From Bettongia penicillata ogilbyi (Eukaryota; Chordata; Mammalia; Diprotodontia; Potoroidae): a stretch of 64,000 nucleotides of DNA. The notes below the pieces were generated by a model. The model worked only from the letters and a program-made list of their open reading frames with translations. It was not told the DNA's origin and did not search any database. Positions 1 through 10,489 of the stretch are shown one piece after another. The stretch is from positions 19,417,718-19,481,717 of the forward strand of contig JAJHZJ010000014.1 of assembly GCA_023548195.1 (NCBI GenBank), written 5' to 3'. Every line of letters starts with the position of its first letter. Positions within the stretch are counted from its first letter, which is position 1. The translations under genes and the position numbers were made by a program.

Positions 1-95
1 GGTGTGGTGGATTAATAGCCAACAATGGAGTGAGGAAGACTTGAGTTCATGCCTTCCTTCTAACACATATTCACCTTAATGGCCAAGAAAAAGAC
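1..95 (+). mobile_element. tRNA-derived core-SINE, 5' part (MON1-like)
   Basis: The text runs through a tRNA-like head: an A-box-like GGTGTGGTGGATTAA, then GTGAGGAAGACTTGAGTTCA, which is a decayed B box, then CTTCTAACACATA. This is the usual order in marsupial tRNA-headed SINEs. The copy may begin before the window and is lost after about 95, so it is truncated. The family name is by resemblance only. Confidence 0.5.
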
Positions 96-454
96 AATTT
101 GCTACTTGGTGCATGAGGAAGCACTCCAAGTTGTGGTCAATTAGTATAAGTGGAGGGAATTTCCATGGAATTCCTTACATTGATAAACTCATAGATTCAA
201 ACCAAAAAAAAAAGTCATCATATATACTCTGTCATTTCCCATTTTCTATGTACATGTAATCCCTTCACCTTAAGATTGTTGGATTTTTTCATTGAAAACT
301 CAAAGTCCAAGGTTTAATAAACACAAAAACTTATATTAGTGAAACAACTCCTATCTGACAAAATAACAAAATAACATAAAATTTTATATTTTTGTCCTGA
401 GAATCTCTGCCATGGAAAGAAGCTATAATACGCATGAAGCTGATACAAAGTGGA
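96..454. other. No recognised feature
   Basis: AT-rich sequence with short A runs. I see no open reading frame with family resemblance, no repeat signature and no RNA fold worth naming. Confidence 0.4.
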
Positions 455-600
455 GTTTGGAGTCAGGAACAGCTAGACCTCAGTCTTCTCAGGTCATTGA
501 CGTATGGGATACCTATCAAAATATGAGTTACTACCTCTGTTGCTTATTAGCTGTGTGACCCCAAGAAAGTCACTTATTTTGATATGTCTCAGGTAACTGA
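455..600 (+). mobile_element. Degraded core-SINE / MIR-type fragment
   Basis: Contains TGGAGTCAGGAACAGCTAGA near 460 and TTAGCTGTGTGACC with AAGTCACTTA near 547-578. These are the head and core motifs of tRNA-derived core-SINEs in plus orientation. The spacing between head and core is longer than usual, so an internal insertion or strong divergence is likely. Confidence 0.5.
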
Positions 601-966
601 ACATAAAAACTAAGTCATAGGTAGGTTATTATAAGAAATGCCTAACTCAGATCAGTCTTCTGAAAATTTAAGTCTAATACTACAATGAAATAATACATTT
701 TTAGAGTTCAACGTTACTGGTGTTGAACTGAAACAAAGTGAGTGCAGTCACATGCCAGCACAGCTGAGACCCACTATACAATGAGTGCAACAACAGGAAG
801 GCTTCTTTCCCTCCCTCACTGTGCAGTCATCCTCCAAGTTACAAGAGGGTCTTGTGCTTGCTCTCTCCAAAGTCAGACACTCAGTTTAGTGTTTTTTTGG
901 TATGTGAGCAGTTGCTGTGGAGATTTTTCAGCTCTTACATTAAAGCTTTGGGAATGATTTTGTAAA
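601..966. other. No recognised feature
   Basis: Unassigned sequence between a SINE fragment and the hAT transposase remnant. It may include diverged 5' sequence of that DNA transposon, but no terminal inverted repeat could be picked out. Confidence 0.35.
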
Positions 967-1357
967 ATGGGTGATAAAAAGAAACAGAAGATCGAATTAG
1001 AACATAGAGTGTTTAATCTGGAGTGGACAATCACGAGAGAAAATATTGTGCCTTATTTGCCAAGAAGTACTAGCTGTTACAAAGGAATACAGTCTTTGTC
1101 ACCATTTTGAATCAAAACTTCCTGACTTAAGCAAATTAGATATGAATGAAAAACAAATTAAAGCATCCAAACTGGTGAAAAATCTTAGTGGAGAACAATG
1201 GTTTTTCAAGAAAGTAAACTCAGAACATGAGGCATCTACTAAGGTTAGTTTTCAGATTTATGAAGAAATTGCAGCTTCTGGGAAGTCTTTTACTGAAAAG
1301 ACCTTAATAAAAAATTGTTTGTGGACTGCAGTTTCTGGATTATATTCTGATTTTTAA
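967..1357 (+). pseudogene. hAT-superfamily transposase N-terminal remnant (BED-finger region)
   Basis: Conceptual translation from ATG 967 gives MGDKKKQKIELEHRVFNLEW. After a frame change near 1043 it continues CLICQEVLAVTKEYSLCHHF, then GEQWFFKKVNSEHEASTKVS and a segment reading GKSFTEKTLIKNCLW. The order of basic leader, F-N-x-E-W, C-x2-C-x13-H, then S-x-x-I-A-x-S-G-K-x-F-T-E matches the N-terminus of hAT transposases of the type found in domesticated ZBED/GTF2IRD2-like proteins. The second zinc-binding His after C-H-H-F-E-S-K is replaced by Leu. There is a frameshift and a gap, and the reading frame stops at 1357, before any catalytic region. I read this as a dead DNA-transposon relic. A decayed copy of a domesticated gene cannot be excluded from sequence alone. 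Confidence 0.72.
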
Positions 1358-1432
1358 AAATGTTTTTTGTGAAATAGTTTAATCATTAATTATACCTTTA
1401 CTTAGAAAGTGAGCTACTAAAAACCTATCTGC

Positions 1433-1480
1433 AGCCTGAAGAAGTTTAGCCTATTTTAATTTTGGGCCCTACCTACTGCC
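1433..1480 (+). repeat. 48-base segment shared with 6765-6812
   Basis: AGCCTGAAGAAGTTTAGCC and the rest of this block match 6765-6812 at roughly 90 percent with one indel. One copy follows the transposase remnant and the other lies inside a short element that begins with a hAT-like terminus. They probably belong to one DNA-transposon family. Confidence 0.55.
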
Positions 1481-1530
1481 AAATTGTGCAGGTGTGATTT
1501 AACCCATAGCAAAAAAGCAACATTTAAAAA

Positions 1531-1765
1531 TATAATTTAAAAGGGGTAGTTACCAAATTTCCTTCCTAAATGCATTTATTTTGTAACTAGTATTTGTTTT
1601 GTAATATTTTAGATTATAACTTAAAAGAGGTAGTTACCAAATCTTGTTGTTATGTAACATATTTGCAAAATCAATTTAGATGCTTTTTTGTAAAATATTA
1701 ATACCAACTTACAAAATCATAAAACTTTCACTTAAACTTTAACAAAACAAGAGGCAATTACCAAT
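1531..1765. repeat. Degenerate direct repeat, two to three units
   Basis: 1532-1560 and 1614-1642 match at about 26 of 29 positions around GGTAGTTACCAAAT. A weaker third copy (GAGGCAATTACCAA) lies near 1751. Unit spacing is about 83 and then about 125 bases, so this is not a clean tandem array. No function is apparent. Confidence 0.45.
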
Positions 1766-2099
1766 TATTATATAATTTTCCTATATATTCTTAAAAAAAT
1801 GAGTCAAATAATACTTGTGAGCAATTTGACATGAAATCAATTGTATAAATTATAAATGCAGAGAGAGGCAATGAGCAATTAGTAGAACAAAGATATCCAG
1901 TGAATTTCCTTTTTAAAAAATCCAGAGAAAACTTTTAGTACATTCAAGAAATTTGATAAGTGAGAAATCTTTAGCAGAATTTTGATGTGTGACCATTTAT
2001 TAATTCACTAATACTGAGTATTGGGATTATTTAATTATAAACAATATGTATATTAAAATAAAAATGTTTGCATTTTTGCATATTTGGCATTCAATTTTC
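1766..2099. other. No recognised feature
   Basis: AT-rich flank up to the L1 target site. Nothing recognisable. Confidence 0.4.
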
Positions 2100-2113
2100 A
2101 AGATTTAATAATA
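2100..2113 (+). repeat. Left target-site duplication of L1
   Basis: AAGATTTAATAATA is repeated exactly at 3532-3545, directly after the L1 A-rich tail. A 14-base perfect duplication is the expected product of target-primed reverse transcription and fixes the insertion boundaries. Confidence 0.93.
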
Positions 2114-3531
2114 GTTAGCCGAAGGACCCCAGCTTCTGAGATAAGAACTCACTGTTCAACAAAAATTGCTGGGAAAACTGGATAACGGTGTGGCGGAAAC
2201 TAGGCATAGACCAACGCCTGGCACCGTACACAAGAATAAAGTCCAAATGGATACGTGATCTTGGCATAAAGACTGATACTATAAACGAATGAGCAAGGAA
2301 TAGTGTATTTATCAGATTTATGGAGAAGGGAAGAATTTTTGACTAAACAAGAGATTAAAAGCATTATGAAGTGCAAAATGGATAGTTTTGATTACATTTA
2401 ACCAAAAAGTTTTTGCACAACCAAACCCAATGCAACCAAGATTAGGAGGGAAGCAGAAAACTGGGAAATAATTTTTGCAACTAGTGTCTGTAATAAAGGC
2501 CTCATTTCTAAAGTATCTAGAGAACTGAGTCAAATTTACAAGAATGCAAGTCATTCTCCAACTGATAAATGGTCAAAGGATATGAACAGGCAGTTTTTAG
2601 ATGAAGAAATTAAAGGTATCTATAGTCATATGAAAAAATGCTCTAAATGACTATGGATTAGAGAGATGCAAATCAAAAGAACTCTGAGACATCACATCAC
2701 ACCTATCAGACTGACTGACATGACAAAAGAGGAAGATGATAAATGTTGGAGAAGATGTGGGAGAGTTGGAACACTAATTCATTGTTGGTGGAGCTGTGAC
2801 CTGATCCAGTCATTATGGAGAGCAGTTTGGAACTGTGCCCAAAGGGCTACAAAAATGTGCATACTCTTTTACCCAGCAATACTGCTTCTAGGACTGTATC
2901 TACAAGAGATCATAAAAATGGTAAAGGGTCCCACATGTACAAAAATATTTATAGCAGCACTCTTTGTGGTGGCCAAAAACTGGAAATCAAGGGGATGCCC
3001 ATCAATTGGGGAATGGCTGAATAAACTGTGGTATGTAAATGTAGTGGAATGCTTACTATATTGTGCTATAAGAAATGATGAACAGAAAGATTTCAGAGAG
3101 ACTTGGAAAGACTTATATGAACTGATGCTGAGTGAAAGGAGCAGAACCAGGAGAACTTTATACACAGCAACAAACACAGTGTGTGAGGAATTTTTCTGGT
3201 AGACTTAGAACTATATTGCAAAGCAAGGACTTAAAAAATTCCCAATGGTCTCTTAAGGCAAAATGCCTTCACATCCACAGAAAGAACTATGGAATTCGTT
3301 CACAGAATATAGCAGATCATTTTCTTTTGTATTACATTTTGGTTTGTTTTATGATTTCTCCCATTCATTTTAATTCTTCTATGCAACATGACTAAGGTGA
3401 AAATGTATTTAATAGGAATGTATGAGTACATCCTATATAAAACTGTATGCTGCCTCAGGAAGGGAGGGGGAAAATCTAAATTATATGGAAGTGATTATAA
3501 AACACTGAAAATAAATAAAATAATAATAAAA
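2114..3531 (+). mobile_element. 5'-truncated LINE-1 insertion
   Basis: A 1.42 kb L1 insertion carrying the 3' third of ORF2 and the 3' UTR. It begins within ORF2 text equivalent to the segment before the ORF2 C-terminal domain, passes through recognisable L1 protein (for example CKNYF in the reverse frame is only a shadow, whereas the plus strand reads K-S-F-C-T-T and H-M-K-K-C-S), and ends with AATAAATAAAATAATAATAA. Perfect 14-base duplications flank it. The 3' UTR is about 90 percent like that of the L1 at 26330-26887, so both belong to one subfamily. The element lacks the promoter, ORF1, endonuclease and reverse transcriptase and cannot move. Confidence 0.95.
2651..3202 (+). pseudogene. 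L1 ORF2p C-terminal domain, open remnant
   Basis: An open stretch of about 184 codons after a TGA at 2648-2650. It reads LWIREMQIKRTLRHHITPIR at its start and contains CWRRCGRVGTLIHCWWSC, a C-x3-C-x7-H-x4-C cluster that is the hallmark of the L1 ORF2 C-terminus. Later KIFIAALFVVAKNW and GEWLNKLWYVN match the conserved tail, and it ends in CEEFFW. In an intact L1 this region binds nucleic acid and supports retrotransposition. Here it is only the tail of a truncated insertion, and its openness reflects modest age, not a gene. Confidence 0.88.
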
Positions 3532-3545
3532 AAGATTTAATAATA
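3532..3545 (+). repeat. Right target-site duplication of L1
   Basis: Exact copy of 2100-2113, immediately after the A-rich tail. Confidence 0.93.
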
Positions 3546-4884
3546 CTTGTTTAATTTAAATACTCTAATCTTCAAAACAAACTACTGCACTAGATAAAAC
3601 ATTTCAATCAAAACAAATGCTCTTGAAAATAAAAAGAAGAGTGAAGAAAAGAACCCATTTTTGGCCAGTAAGAAAAAAATCTATTTGATTTAAATGATCT
3701 TTTAAACTACGAACTGTGGTGTACAACCAGCTTATTAACTTTTAGGATATGTTGCAATATCTGTTTCTAAAGGATATAGAAGATTATTTAGTGATGTGGG
3801 AAATCTTGTTGAATTAAAATGAAATAATTCTCTTCATTTTAAAATCTTTGCCACGAAAAGAAACTTTGACAGCTTAAGTGATTTAAAATAACATTTACAT
3901 GCAATTTTAAGGTTCTCCTCCCCACCTTAAAATAAACCTCTAGGGTTGTAGAATGAAACAGTAAGTTTTTACCAATCAAAATCTGAGCTCTAGAGTTCCA
4001 AATCTTTGTCTGTTGGTTATACAGATAGAGATCAACTCCAAGGCATTTTAGAAAATGAGTTGCAGCTAATCCCCAGTGTCCTACTGAACATTTCCTTTCT
4101 TAATAAAACAGAATCTAAATCTTGATACATATGTCTGTGAGTGACCTCTTGCTGAGCTAAGGGTGATTTTTTTAATAGCTTGCAAAGTATACAATTACCA
4201 TGAAGGGTTTGTTGGAGTACTAGAAATTTTTAACAAGTACTTTATCAAACCAAAATTATAATTTGTACTCTCCTTTTTAAACAACTACAAGAATACCAGT
4301 ATCTCTTTGTTTGCAGTGATCTTTTAACATATATTATTAAAATAAAAGCTAAGCTTTTCAAGGATAGTACAAATTTCTTTCAGAAGCAACTTGCAAATAT
4401 GTTTTCTAATATTGTCTAGGTGTGGAAATCAAGCAAGAAAAACAAAGATATTGATTTTTGTAAAATATTGACACCCCTTTCTCCTTCCCTATAACACATA
4501 CACCATCCCTCAAATATTGCACATCCAACCTGCAGAAAGCATTTTGGACTTTGTAGTTTTTGTTTTACTCAAGAAGGAGGTGGATTGTAATATATGAGAC
4601 CCTGAAATGGCCAAGATCAGTGATAGGGAGGAGACAAATCCAGATATACTGGCCTTAGAATTTAAGTGTAGTCATGGTAAAATCAAGGATAGGAAATCAC
4701 TCAGGATAGAGTAACTCCCATTGCACTTTAATGAATTTAGATGTAAGAGTGGGAGTCAAAAGAGAAGGCTTCATAAAGAAAAAAAAATAATCCCAATGTC
4801 TCAAAGAGCTAACGAAAGAGTAGAGAAACAAGTCTTCTTTTTGTTTAAAGGATCTCTGATAAATGCCTGGTGGTTGATAGAGAT
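3546..4884. other. No recognised feature
   Basis: About 1.3 kb with no clear repeat, reading frame or RNA. GC is low throughout. Confidence 0.4.
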
Positions 4885-5035
4885 ATATAGATATACATAC
4901 ACATATACATAATATATAATAATACAATATATACATAATAATATATACATAACATATAATAATGTATATTATTGTGTATATATATTGTAATTATATATAA
5001 TATAATATAGAATAATATATAATTGATTGATACAA
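4885..5035. repeat. AT-rich simple repeat
   Basis: Irregular TATAATA, ATATAC and ATAATATA units, about 150 bases. Reading frames here are artefacts of low complexity. Confidence 0.85.
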
Positions 5036-5039
5036 ACAT

Positions 5040-5400
5040 ATAAGAATGAAACTATTCCCCAATACATAAAAAATAATATTTTAAGAAAGAGAAATGTAAA
5101 TTATCAATAACTCCATAAAAAAGCATTCTAAATAATAAGGGAAATGTTTCATTTAAACAACATTCAGATTTTATGTCAGACCCATCAGATTGGCAAAGTT
5201 TACAACAAAAGGAAAGAACAATTATTGTAGGAGATATGGTAGAATAGAAAATAATGTATTGTTCATAGAGTTGTGAATTAATCTGTCCATTCTGGAAATT
5301 TTTTGAAATTTTGACCAAGAAATCACTAAATGCTTAAGTACCTTTGACCCAGTGATAGATGCCATTACTTTGCAAACGTGGATAAATGAACATCTCTATC
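5040..5400 (+). mobile_element. Old L1 ORF2 3' fragment
   Basis: Contains CCCATCAGATTGGCAAAG near 5181, which is the L1 stretch just before the ORF2 Cys-His cluster, then GTTCATAGAGTTGTGAATTA and ACCTTTGACCCAGTGATAG, which follow it. Many indels break the frame. It is much more diverged than the 2114-3531 copy. Confidence 0.65.
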
Positions 5401-5404
5401 TATG

Positions 5405-5560
5405 AAAAAAAATCATTTATTAAGGACATGTTTTGGGCAAGGTGCTGGTTTGTAAAAGTAAGAAAATAATACCTTCAAATAGTTTACCTACCAAGAGGGA
5501 ACTACAACAGTTATAGAACATTGATATCAAGGGAATAGAATTTTGTTCACTAGAATCATA
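5405..5560 (-). mobile_element. L2 LINE 3' end fragment
   Basis: AATCATTTATTAAGGACATG followed by CAAGGTGCTGG and ATACCTTCAAATAG is the reverse complement of the L2 3' terminus. Diverged and short. Confidence 0.5.
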
Positions 5561-5768
5561 AAGACAGTGTTTGAAGTTGTAGGGGTATCAATTATCATGC
5601 CTTTTTTTAGAAGCAATAGTAGCATGGATCTGATTACTGTTTTTAGAGAAAGAACAAAAGGTTGAAAGAGAGGAAGAGAAAGGAAAAGACACTGGTGCAT
5701 GAACAGGTCCTGGTTTTCTAGCAAATGGGTGGATAGGATGTAAAATATGTTCTGGGACTGAGTAGATT

Positions 5769-5862
5769 GTGTGTTTGTCCTTTGTTGACGAACAAGACCA
5801 TGCCATCAAAGAAATGATGACATGACTTGCACTTGACTTTGTTTTGAGGATGGGAGTGAGGG
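5769..5862 (-). mobile_element. SINE with RTE-like 3' tail, tail only
   Basis: Read on the minus strand, it gives AACAAAGTCAAGTGCAAGTC, ATGTCATCATTTCTTTGATG and then AAGGACAAACACAC. This is the same tail as at 34461-34642. The body upstream of the tail has been replaced by the purine-rich tract that begins at about 5860. Confidence 0.7.
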
Positions 5863-5998
5863 AGGAAAGGAGGGAGAAAGGGAAAGGAAGGTAATGGAAG
5901 GGAAGGGAAGGGAAAAGGAAAGAAGGAACATAAAGAGTAAGGAAAAGAAGGAAGGGAGGAGGGAGGGAAGAAAGAAGGGATGAAGGAGGGAGGGGACC
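5863..5998 (+). repeat. Purine-rich GGGA/GGAA simple repeat
   Basis: Nearly uninterrupted purine strand made of GGGAA, GGAAGG and GAAAGG units. The long reading frames on the other strand (Ser/Leu/Pro-rich) are low-complexity shadows. It has mirror symmetry of the sort that can form triplex DNA. Confidence 0.85.
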
Positions 5999-6344
5999 AT
6001 AGTAGAAAACAAACACATTGTAAATGAACAGTTAGGATTAACTGATCACTTTAATCCTCTAAAGTTGTTCAAATTTATTTACCTGTCTAAAGTTCTTTCA
6101 GCTGCCACATTAGTTTTAGACAATTTTGTCTGATTTGGTTTTGTTGACATAAATGATTGAGAGAGAGGGAAGGAAAGAGGGAGGGTAGAAAACAAACAGT
6201 TATTATGAATGAATTTTAGGGTGAAGATTAGGGGATTAGGGTTCATATATTTATTATATTACATATATACATATATAACCTTACATATAGTTTACATACA
6301 CCATAAAATATTATATATTTATTAATATATTTATTATTTTAGGG

Positions 6345-6640
6345 TTATATTTGTTAAGTTCTTCATATGTGCTGGGGCACTGGGAATACAAATATAAGCA
6401 AAAAGACAGCTCCTGACTTCAAAGAGCTTATATTCTAAAAGAGGAAAGCAATACCCAAAAGAGAGCTGAAACCTAAGGCAAGGGATAGTGAAAACATCTC
6501 TTGTGGGGGCATTGGTATGAAGTCTAAAAGTTAGGAGAAGAACCAGGTGGGAAATGAAGGTCAGCTTGGTCCTTTCCATATAATCCCTGGAGGAACTTAT
6601 CAATCACAGAAGGTGGTGGGTCTTTGGAAAGATATTCAAG
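6345..6640 (-). mobile_element. L2 LINE 3' region fragment
   Basis: CATATGTGCTGGGGCACTGG, GGAATACAAATATAAGCAAA and CTTCAAAGAGCTTATATTCT are the reverse complement of L2 3' text. The right part is weaker, and the boundary near 6640 is uncertain. Confidence 0.6.
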
Positions 6641-6656
6641 ATTGAATGTTCTAAAA

Positions 6657-6825
6657 CAGGCCTGTACAACCTGAAGCCCAGGAAAAAGGTAGGGCTGCCA
6701 CTGAGCACTCCGTTTGCCATGTGACCAACAGCATCTAACCATTGTCAGTTTCAAACAAGAGGTTAGCCTGAAGAAGTTTATCCTATTTTAATGTTGGCCC
6801 TTGCCTACTGCCTAGGTCTGCTGTA
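6657..6825 (+). mobile_element. Candidate non-autonomous hAT element
   Basis: Begins CAGGCCTGTACAACCTGAAG, which has the look of a hAT terminal inverted repeat, and contains the 48-base block shared with 1433-1480. The opposite terminus was not found, so the right end is a guess. No coding capacity. Confidence 0.45.
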
Positions 6826-8190
6826 GAACAACAAAACCTCAGGTTCTGAGGAAAGTTCTAGGACAAGATAGCAGGATGGTTTTGAAGTTCAGAAGTCATG
6901 AACAGGGCCAGGAGGGGAATGAAGACTTTCTTGGGCATTTCTACAAAATGTAAGGAGTAGGAATCTCATGAACCTCATTCTAGTCAGAGGTAGAACTGGA
7001 AAGGCTTGAAAAATATTGTAGCACTTCCCAAAAACTTCCATGAACTCATGAAATAACTCTCTGAGAGAGGTAGATAGCTATCATAGCTATGAGGAGTTTA
7101 AGAAGACAGGGGATGAGATTTTGTGACTGCACAAAGTTTGGGGGCACTGGGACACAGCAAGGGCAAAGAAAGGAAAAACTTTTCAAGAGAGACCAGATGT
7201 GTGTACTGCAAGCAGAAGGGGTACCAGTCACCAGAAAAGAGCACCTAAATGGAAGCACTAACAAGTAATTAGTGGATTTAATCCCCATTTGATTCCGGAC
7301 AAGGGGCTCCCCTTCATCTGCAGATGGAGAGCTTTTTCTTCCCCTAAAGGTTTCTATTCTGTCACATGAATCTTTCCCAGTGCAAAGTTGTCTTGTTTTG
7401 TTTTCTTTTGTTTTGGGTAAAGCTAGATTGATTTAAATAGAGTCCATTCTCCAGTTTTGCTATGTGGTTATAAATGTGTGTGCTAAGAGCAGGAGATGGG
7501 AGCTCTAAGGAGGTTTTATATTTCATAGTATATATAAGCTTGGACCTCAGTCCTGGTCTGGTGGTCCAGGAGATGACCTGGGGGCATACTTTATGAGCTA
7601 TTTATCATATATGTTTCATACCTAAACTCCCAAGAGTAGAATAGGGAAAGAACTTTGGACTTTCTTTCCATCGGCTTCTCAGCACAGGAGACTATCTTTC
7701 ATTTCTGTTGGTTGTAATCATCCAGTGTGCCTCCCTGAGCTGCCTCAAGCCTGCAACTAGGCTTTCCCCTCCCTTCCAGTCCCAGAAAGAGAATGGGAGG
7801 AATAGTGAAGGAGGTAAATAGAGGACAATGTCCTAACCCAGATGGTCCAAGAACTGGAAGCAGAGAAGTCTAGAGGGTTGTAGGTTTTTTTTAAACCTTT
7901 CCCTTTCTAGAGGGTGGGGGTAATAACAAAGAGAGCTCAGAGAATTCACCAGTAAAACACATCAAAAAAAAAAAACAACTTAAACTACATAAAGCTGATT
8001 GCTATGGTGGAGAGGGGGAGTCTAAAATAAAAGAAGATAGGAAGGAGACAGGAATGGCAATGTTTTATTCCAAATAAAGCAAAATACAGGTGTTTAATGC
8101 TGATTTGATAACTTTTTCTCCTCTATTTTGTCTTCTGAAGGCAGAGAATGTGAGAGAGGAAATTTTTGAAAAGATTTAATGTATGGGAAA
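6826..8190. other. No recognised feature
   Basis: About 1.36 kb of unassigned sequence, somewhat richer in GC than its surroundings. It holds a TATATAAGC near 7532 and an A12 run near 7964. The text between 7300 and 8000 has a repeat-like feel, but I could not assign it, and no terminal repeats were evident. Confidence 0.35.
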
Positions 8191-8194
8191 ACAA

Positions 8195-8258
8195 AATGAA
8201 TGATCATAATCTTTAATGTGGATTGGATGAATTCACTCATAAAATGGAAGGCAGGAGA
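8195..8258 (+). pseudogene. L1 ORF2p N-terminus, short fragment
   Basis: Translates as MIIIFNVDWMNSLIKWK, which matches the usual start of L1 ORF2 (I-V-N-V-N-G-M-N-S-P-I-K-R-K). The match stops near 8258, where minus-strand L1 text takes over. ORF2 here is a stub with no endonuclease active site. Confidence 0.6.
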
Positions 8259-8269
8259 TCAAATTAGAG

Positions 8270-10487
8270 GGAAAAACCCCAATAATTTCCTCTTGGATAT
8301 TCCCTGCCTACTACCTCCACCTTCTCTACTCCCACTCCTCCCTTTACCTTCCCCAGCTGGGTTTCCTTCTTTGCTTTATTTTACTCTTAACACCCACCTT
8401 TTTTAAAAATCATTTCTTTAAGAAAATATGAAATAATACCCTATCCTTTCTCATCCCTCTAATTTACTTCTACTACCCTCCTATTCCTTAACCTACCCAC
8501 TCCTTTAAGAGTCTTTCCCTTATCCTCTTCCCCCACCTTATCCCTTCATCCTCTTTTTTTTCTGAATTTAGAAGATTTTTATACTCTTCTAGATAAATAT
8601 GTTATTGCCTCTGATCCATTCCTGGTGAGAGTAAGGTTTTAGTGTTATCAGCCCTCCCTCCGACTAGCTTCTTCTATGTCAATTCTTCTTCTCACACTTC
8701 ATTTGTATGAGATATTTATTTATTTATCTCTCCCTATATAGTTTTACTTTTTTTAGAATCACTCCCATCATACACAGCTCAGCCCAAGCCTTTTTTTCAA
8801 ACTACCCAAATAATGATGACAGTCATGACCTTATTGAGTCCCTTATAATTGATCTTTAATATTTATCTTATATTTCTTCTGAATCTTATATGTCAAATTT
8901 TCCATTAAGTTCTGTTGTTTTTGTCACAAATACCTGAAAGTCTTTCATCTCATTAAATAATCTCTTTTTTTTTTCATTCAGGATTATACTTAACTTTGCT
9001 GGGTAAGTTATTCTTAGTTGTAACCCCAGATCTTTTGCTCAACAAAATGTAGTGTTCCAAGACCTATAGTCCTTCAGCATAGTACCTGCTATGTCTTATG
9101 TAAATCTGATTGTAACTCCATTTAATTTTTTTTTCTTGCTACCTAAAATATTTTCTCCTTAACTTGGAAGTTTTGAAACTTGAAAATGATATGCCTATAA
9201 GTTTTCCTCCTGGTATCTCTTTCAGGTGGGTAATCTATGAAATTTTTTCTATTTCTACTTTACCTTCTTGTTCCAGAACTTCAAGGCAAATTTCCTAAAT
9301 AATTTCTTGTAATATTGTATCAAGATCTTTTTTTTATCATAGTTTTCAGGTAGTCCTACAATCCTTATATTGTTTCTCCTCAATCTGTTCTCCAGATTAG
9401 CTGTTTGTCTGAGATGTTTCACATTCTCTTCTATTTTTTCACTCTTTTGGTTTTGTTTTATGATTTCTTGGTGTCTTATAACATCAATAGCTTTACCTTG
9501 CCTAATTCTAGTATTCAAGGAATTATTTTTTTTCTCCTTTAAGCTTTTAATTTTCTACTTCAACTTGGCTTACTTTCTTTTCAAAATTTTCTTGATTTTC
9601 TTGGAGTGATATTTTTTTTCTAATTTTTCCTAGATCGTTATTATTTGATTTTTAAAGTCCTATTTAAGTTCTTCCAAGGACTCATTTTGTGCTTGGGATC
9701 ATTTGATGTTCCTCATTGAAAAATGAGTGACTTTTGTAGCACCACTAATCTTCCTCTGAATATGCTAATTAGCACCATTAATCTTCCTCTATTTCCATAG
9801 TATCTATCTGTGGTTGGATCCTTTGCTTATTAATTTTTATTTTTATTTTATTTTTAGCAGCTGTTAATATGATCAAGTTCTGCTCTTGAGAAATGCTGCC
9901 CCAACCCTCATATCCTTCTGATTGTTATTTTCTGAGGTCTAAGGCTAGGGCCCCCAACCACACTGTCCTACAAATACAATTGCTCTCTGCAGTCTCTCCA
10001 GTAACTATCCTCTCTGCACTGAAACTGAAACCAGGGATTCTGCCCTACTGCAAATGGCCACAGCGAGCAACGTCTCTGCCCCTCTGCTGCCCCATTCACC
10101 AGGCATGTCAGTACAGCTGTGCTTGGTGTCCCTCAACAGTGGAATGTCCTTCAATCTTCTCCTACTTAACCTTTGGACCCCCACACTGGCCCTGAAGTAA
10201 AAGTTCCTGAGTTTCAAGTTGCCTCCCAACCCAGCTGCCCCCAGGGCTTATTGTTTGTCGATTCTGCAGTCAGCTTGGAGATGTTTGCCTTTCACTCAGG
10301 ATAGACCTTAGCCCCTGGAGTCTTTCCTGGAGCCTTCTCCTGGAGGACAACTGCTTTACCCCAATGCCTACTTATTTTCTGCTACTCTACATTCACTTGA
10401 GGGATGTTCTATCTTTTATTTTTTTGTGGAGGAATTTGGGGGAGTTTTCTGACCTACTCCTCCCAGAATCCTCCCATGGAGAAAGTT
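8270..10487 (-). mobile_element. Minus-strand L1 block: inter-ORF region, ORF1 and 5' UTR
   Basis: From right to left this reads as L1 5' UTR (about 9890-10487, clearly richer in GC than its surroundings), ORF1 (about 8880-9880) and the inter-ORF region with its pyrimidine-rich complement (about 8270-8880). It lacks ORF2, the 3' UTR and a poly(A) tail. A normal L1 insertion keeps the 3' end, so this block is unlikely to be an independent insertion. See the plus-strand L1 3' end that abuts it at 10490. Confidence 0.82.
9255..9518 (-). pseudogene. L1 ORF1p remnant (coiled-coil to RRM start)
   Basis: Minus-strand frame of 87 codons containing RRNNIRIVGLPENYDKKK, the signature at the junction of coiled coil and RNA-recognition domain in L1 ORF1 proteins. 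Before it lies a charged helix with EKIEENVKHLRQTANLENRL, which fits the trimerising coiled coil. The frame breaks on both sides, although ORF1-like text continues to about 8900. ORF1p is the RNA chaperone of the L1 particle. This copy is dead. Confidence 0.85.
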
Positions 10488-10489
10488 TT

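Noticed and set aside
742..957. Plus-strand frame of 71 codons with several Cys
   Set aside because: No domain, no neighbours, composition like flanking DNA.
5588..6018. Minus-strand frame of 142 codons rich in Ser, Leu and Pro
   Set aside because: It is the complement of a purine-rich simple repeat and a SINE tail. No start context or domain.
7290..8000. Possible solo LTR with a TATATAAGC box
   Set aside because: No matching terminal dinucleotides, target duplication or polyadenylation layout could be established.
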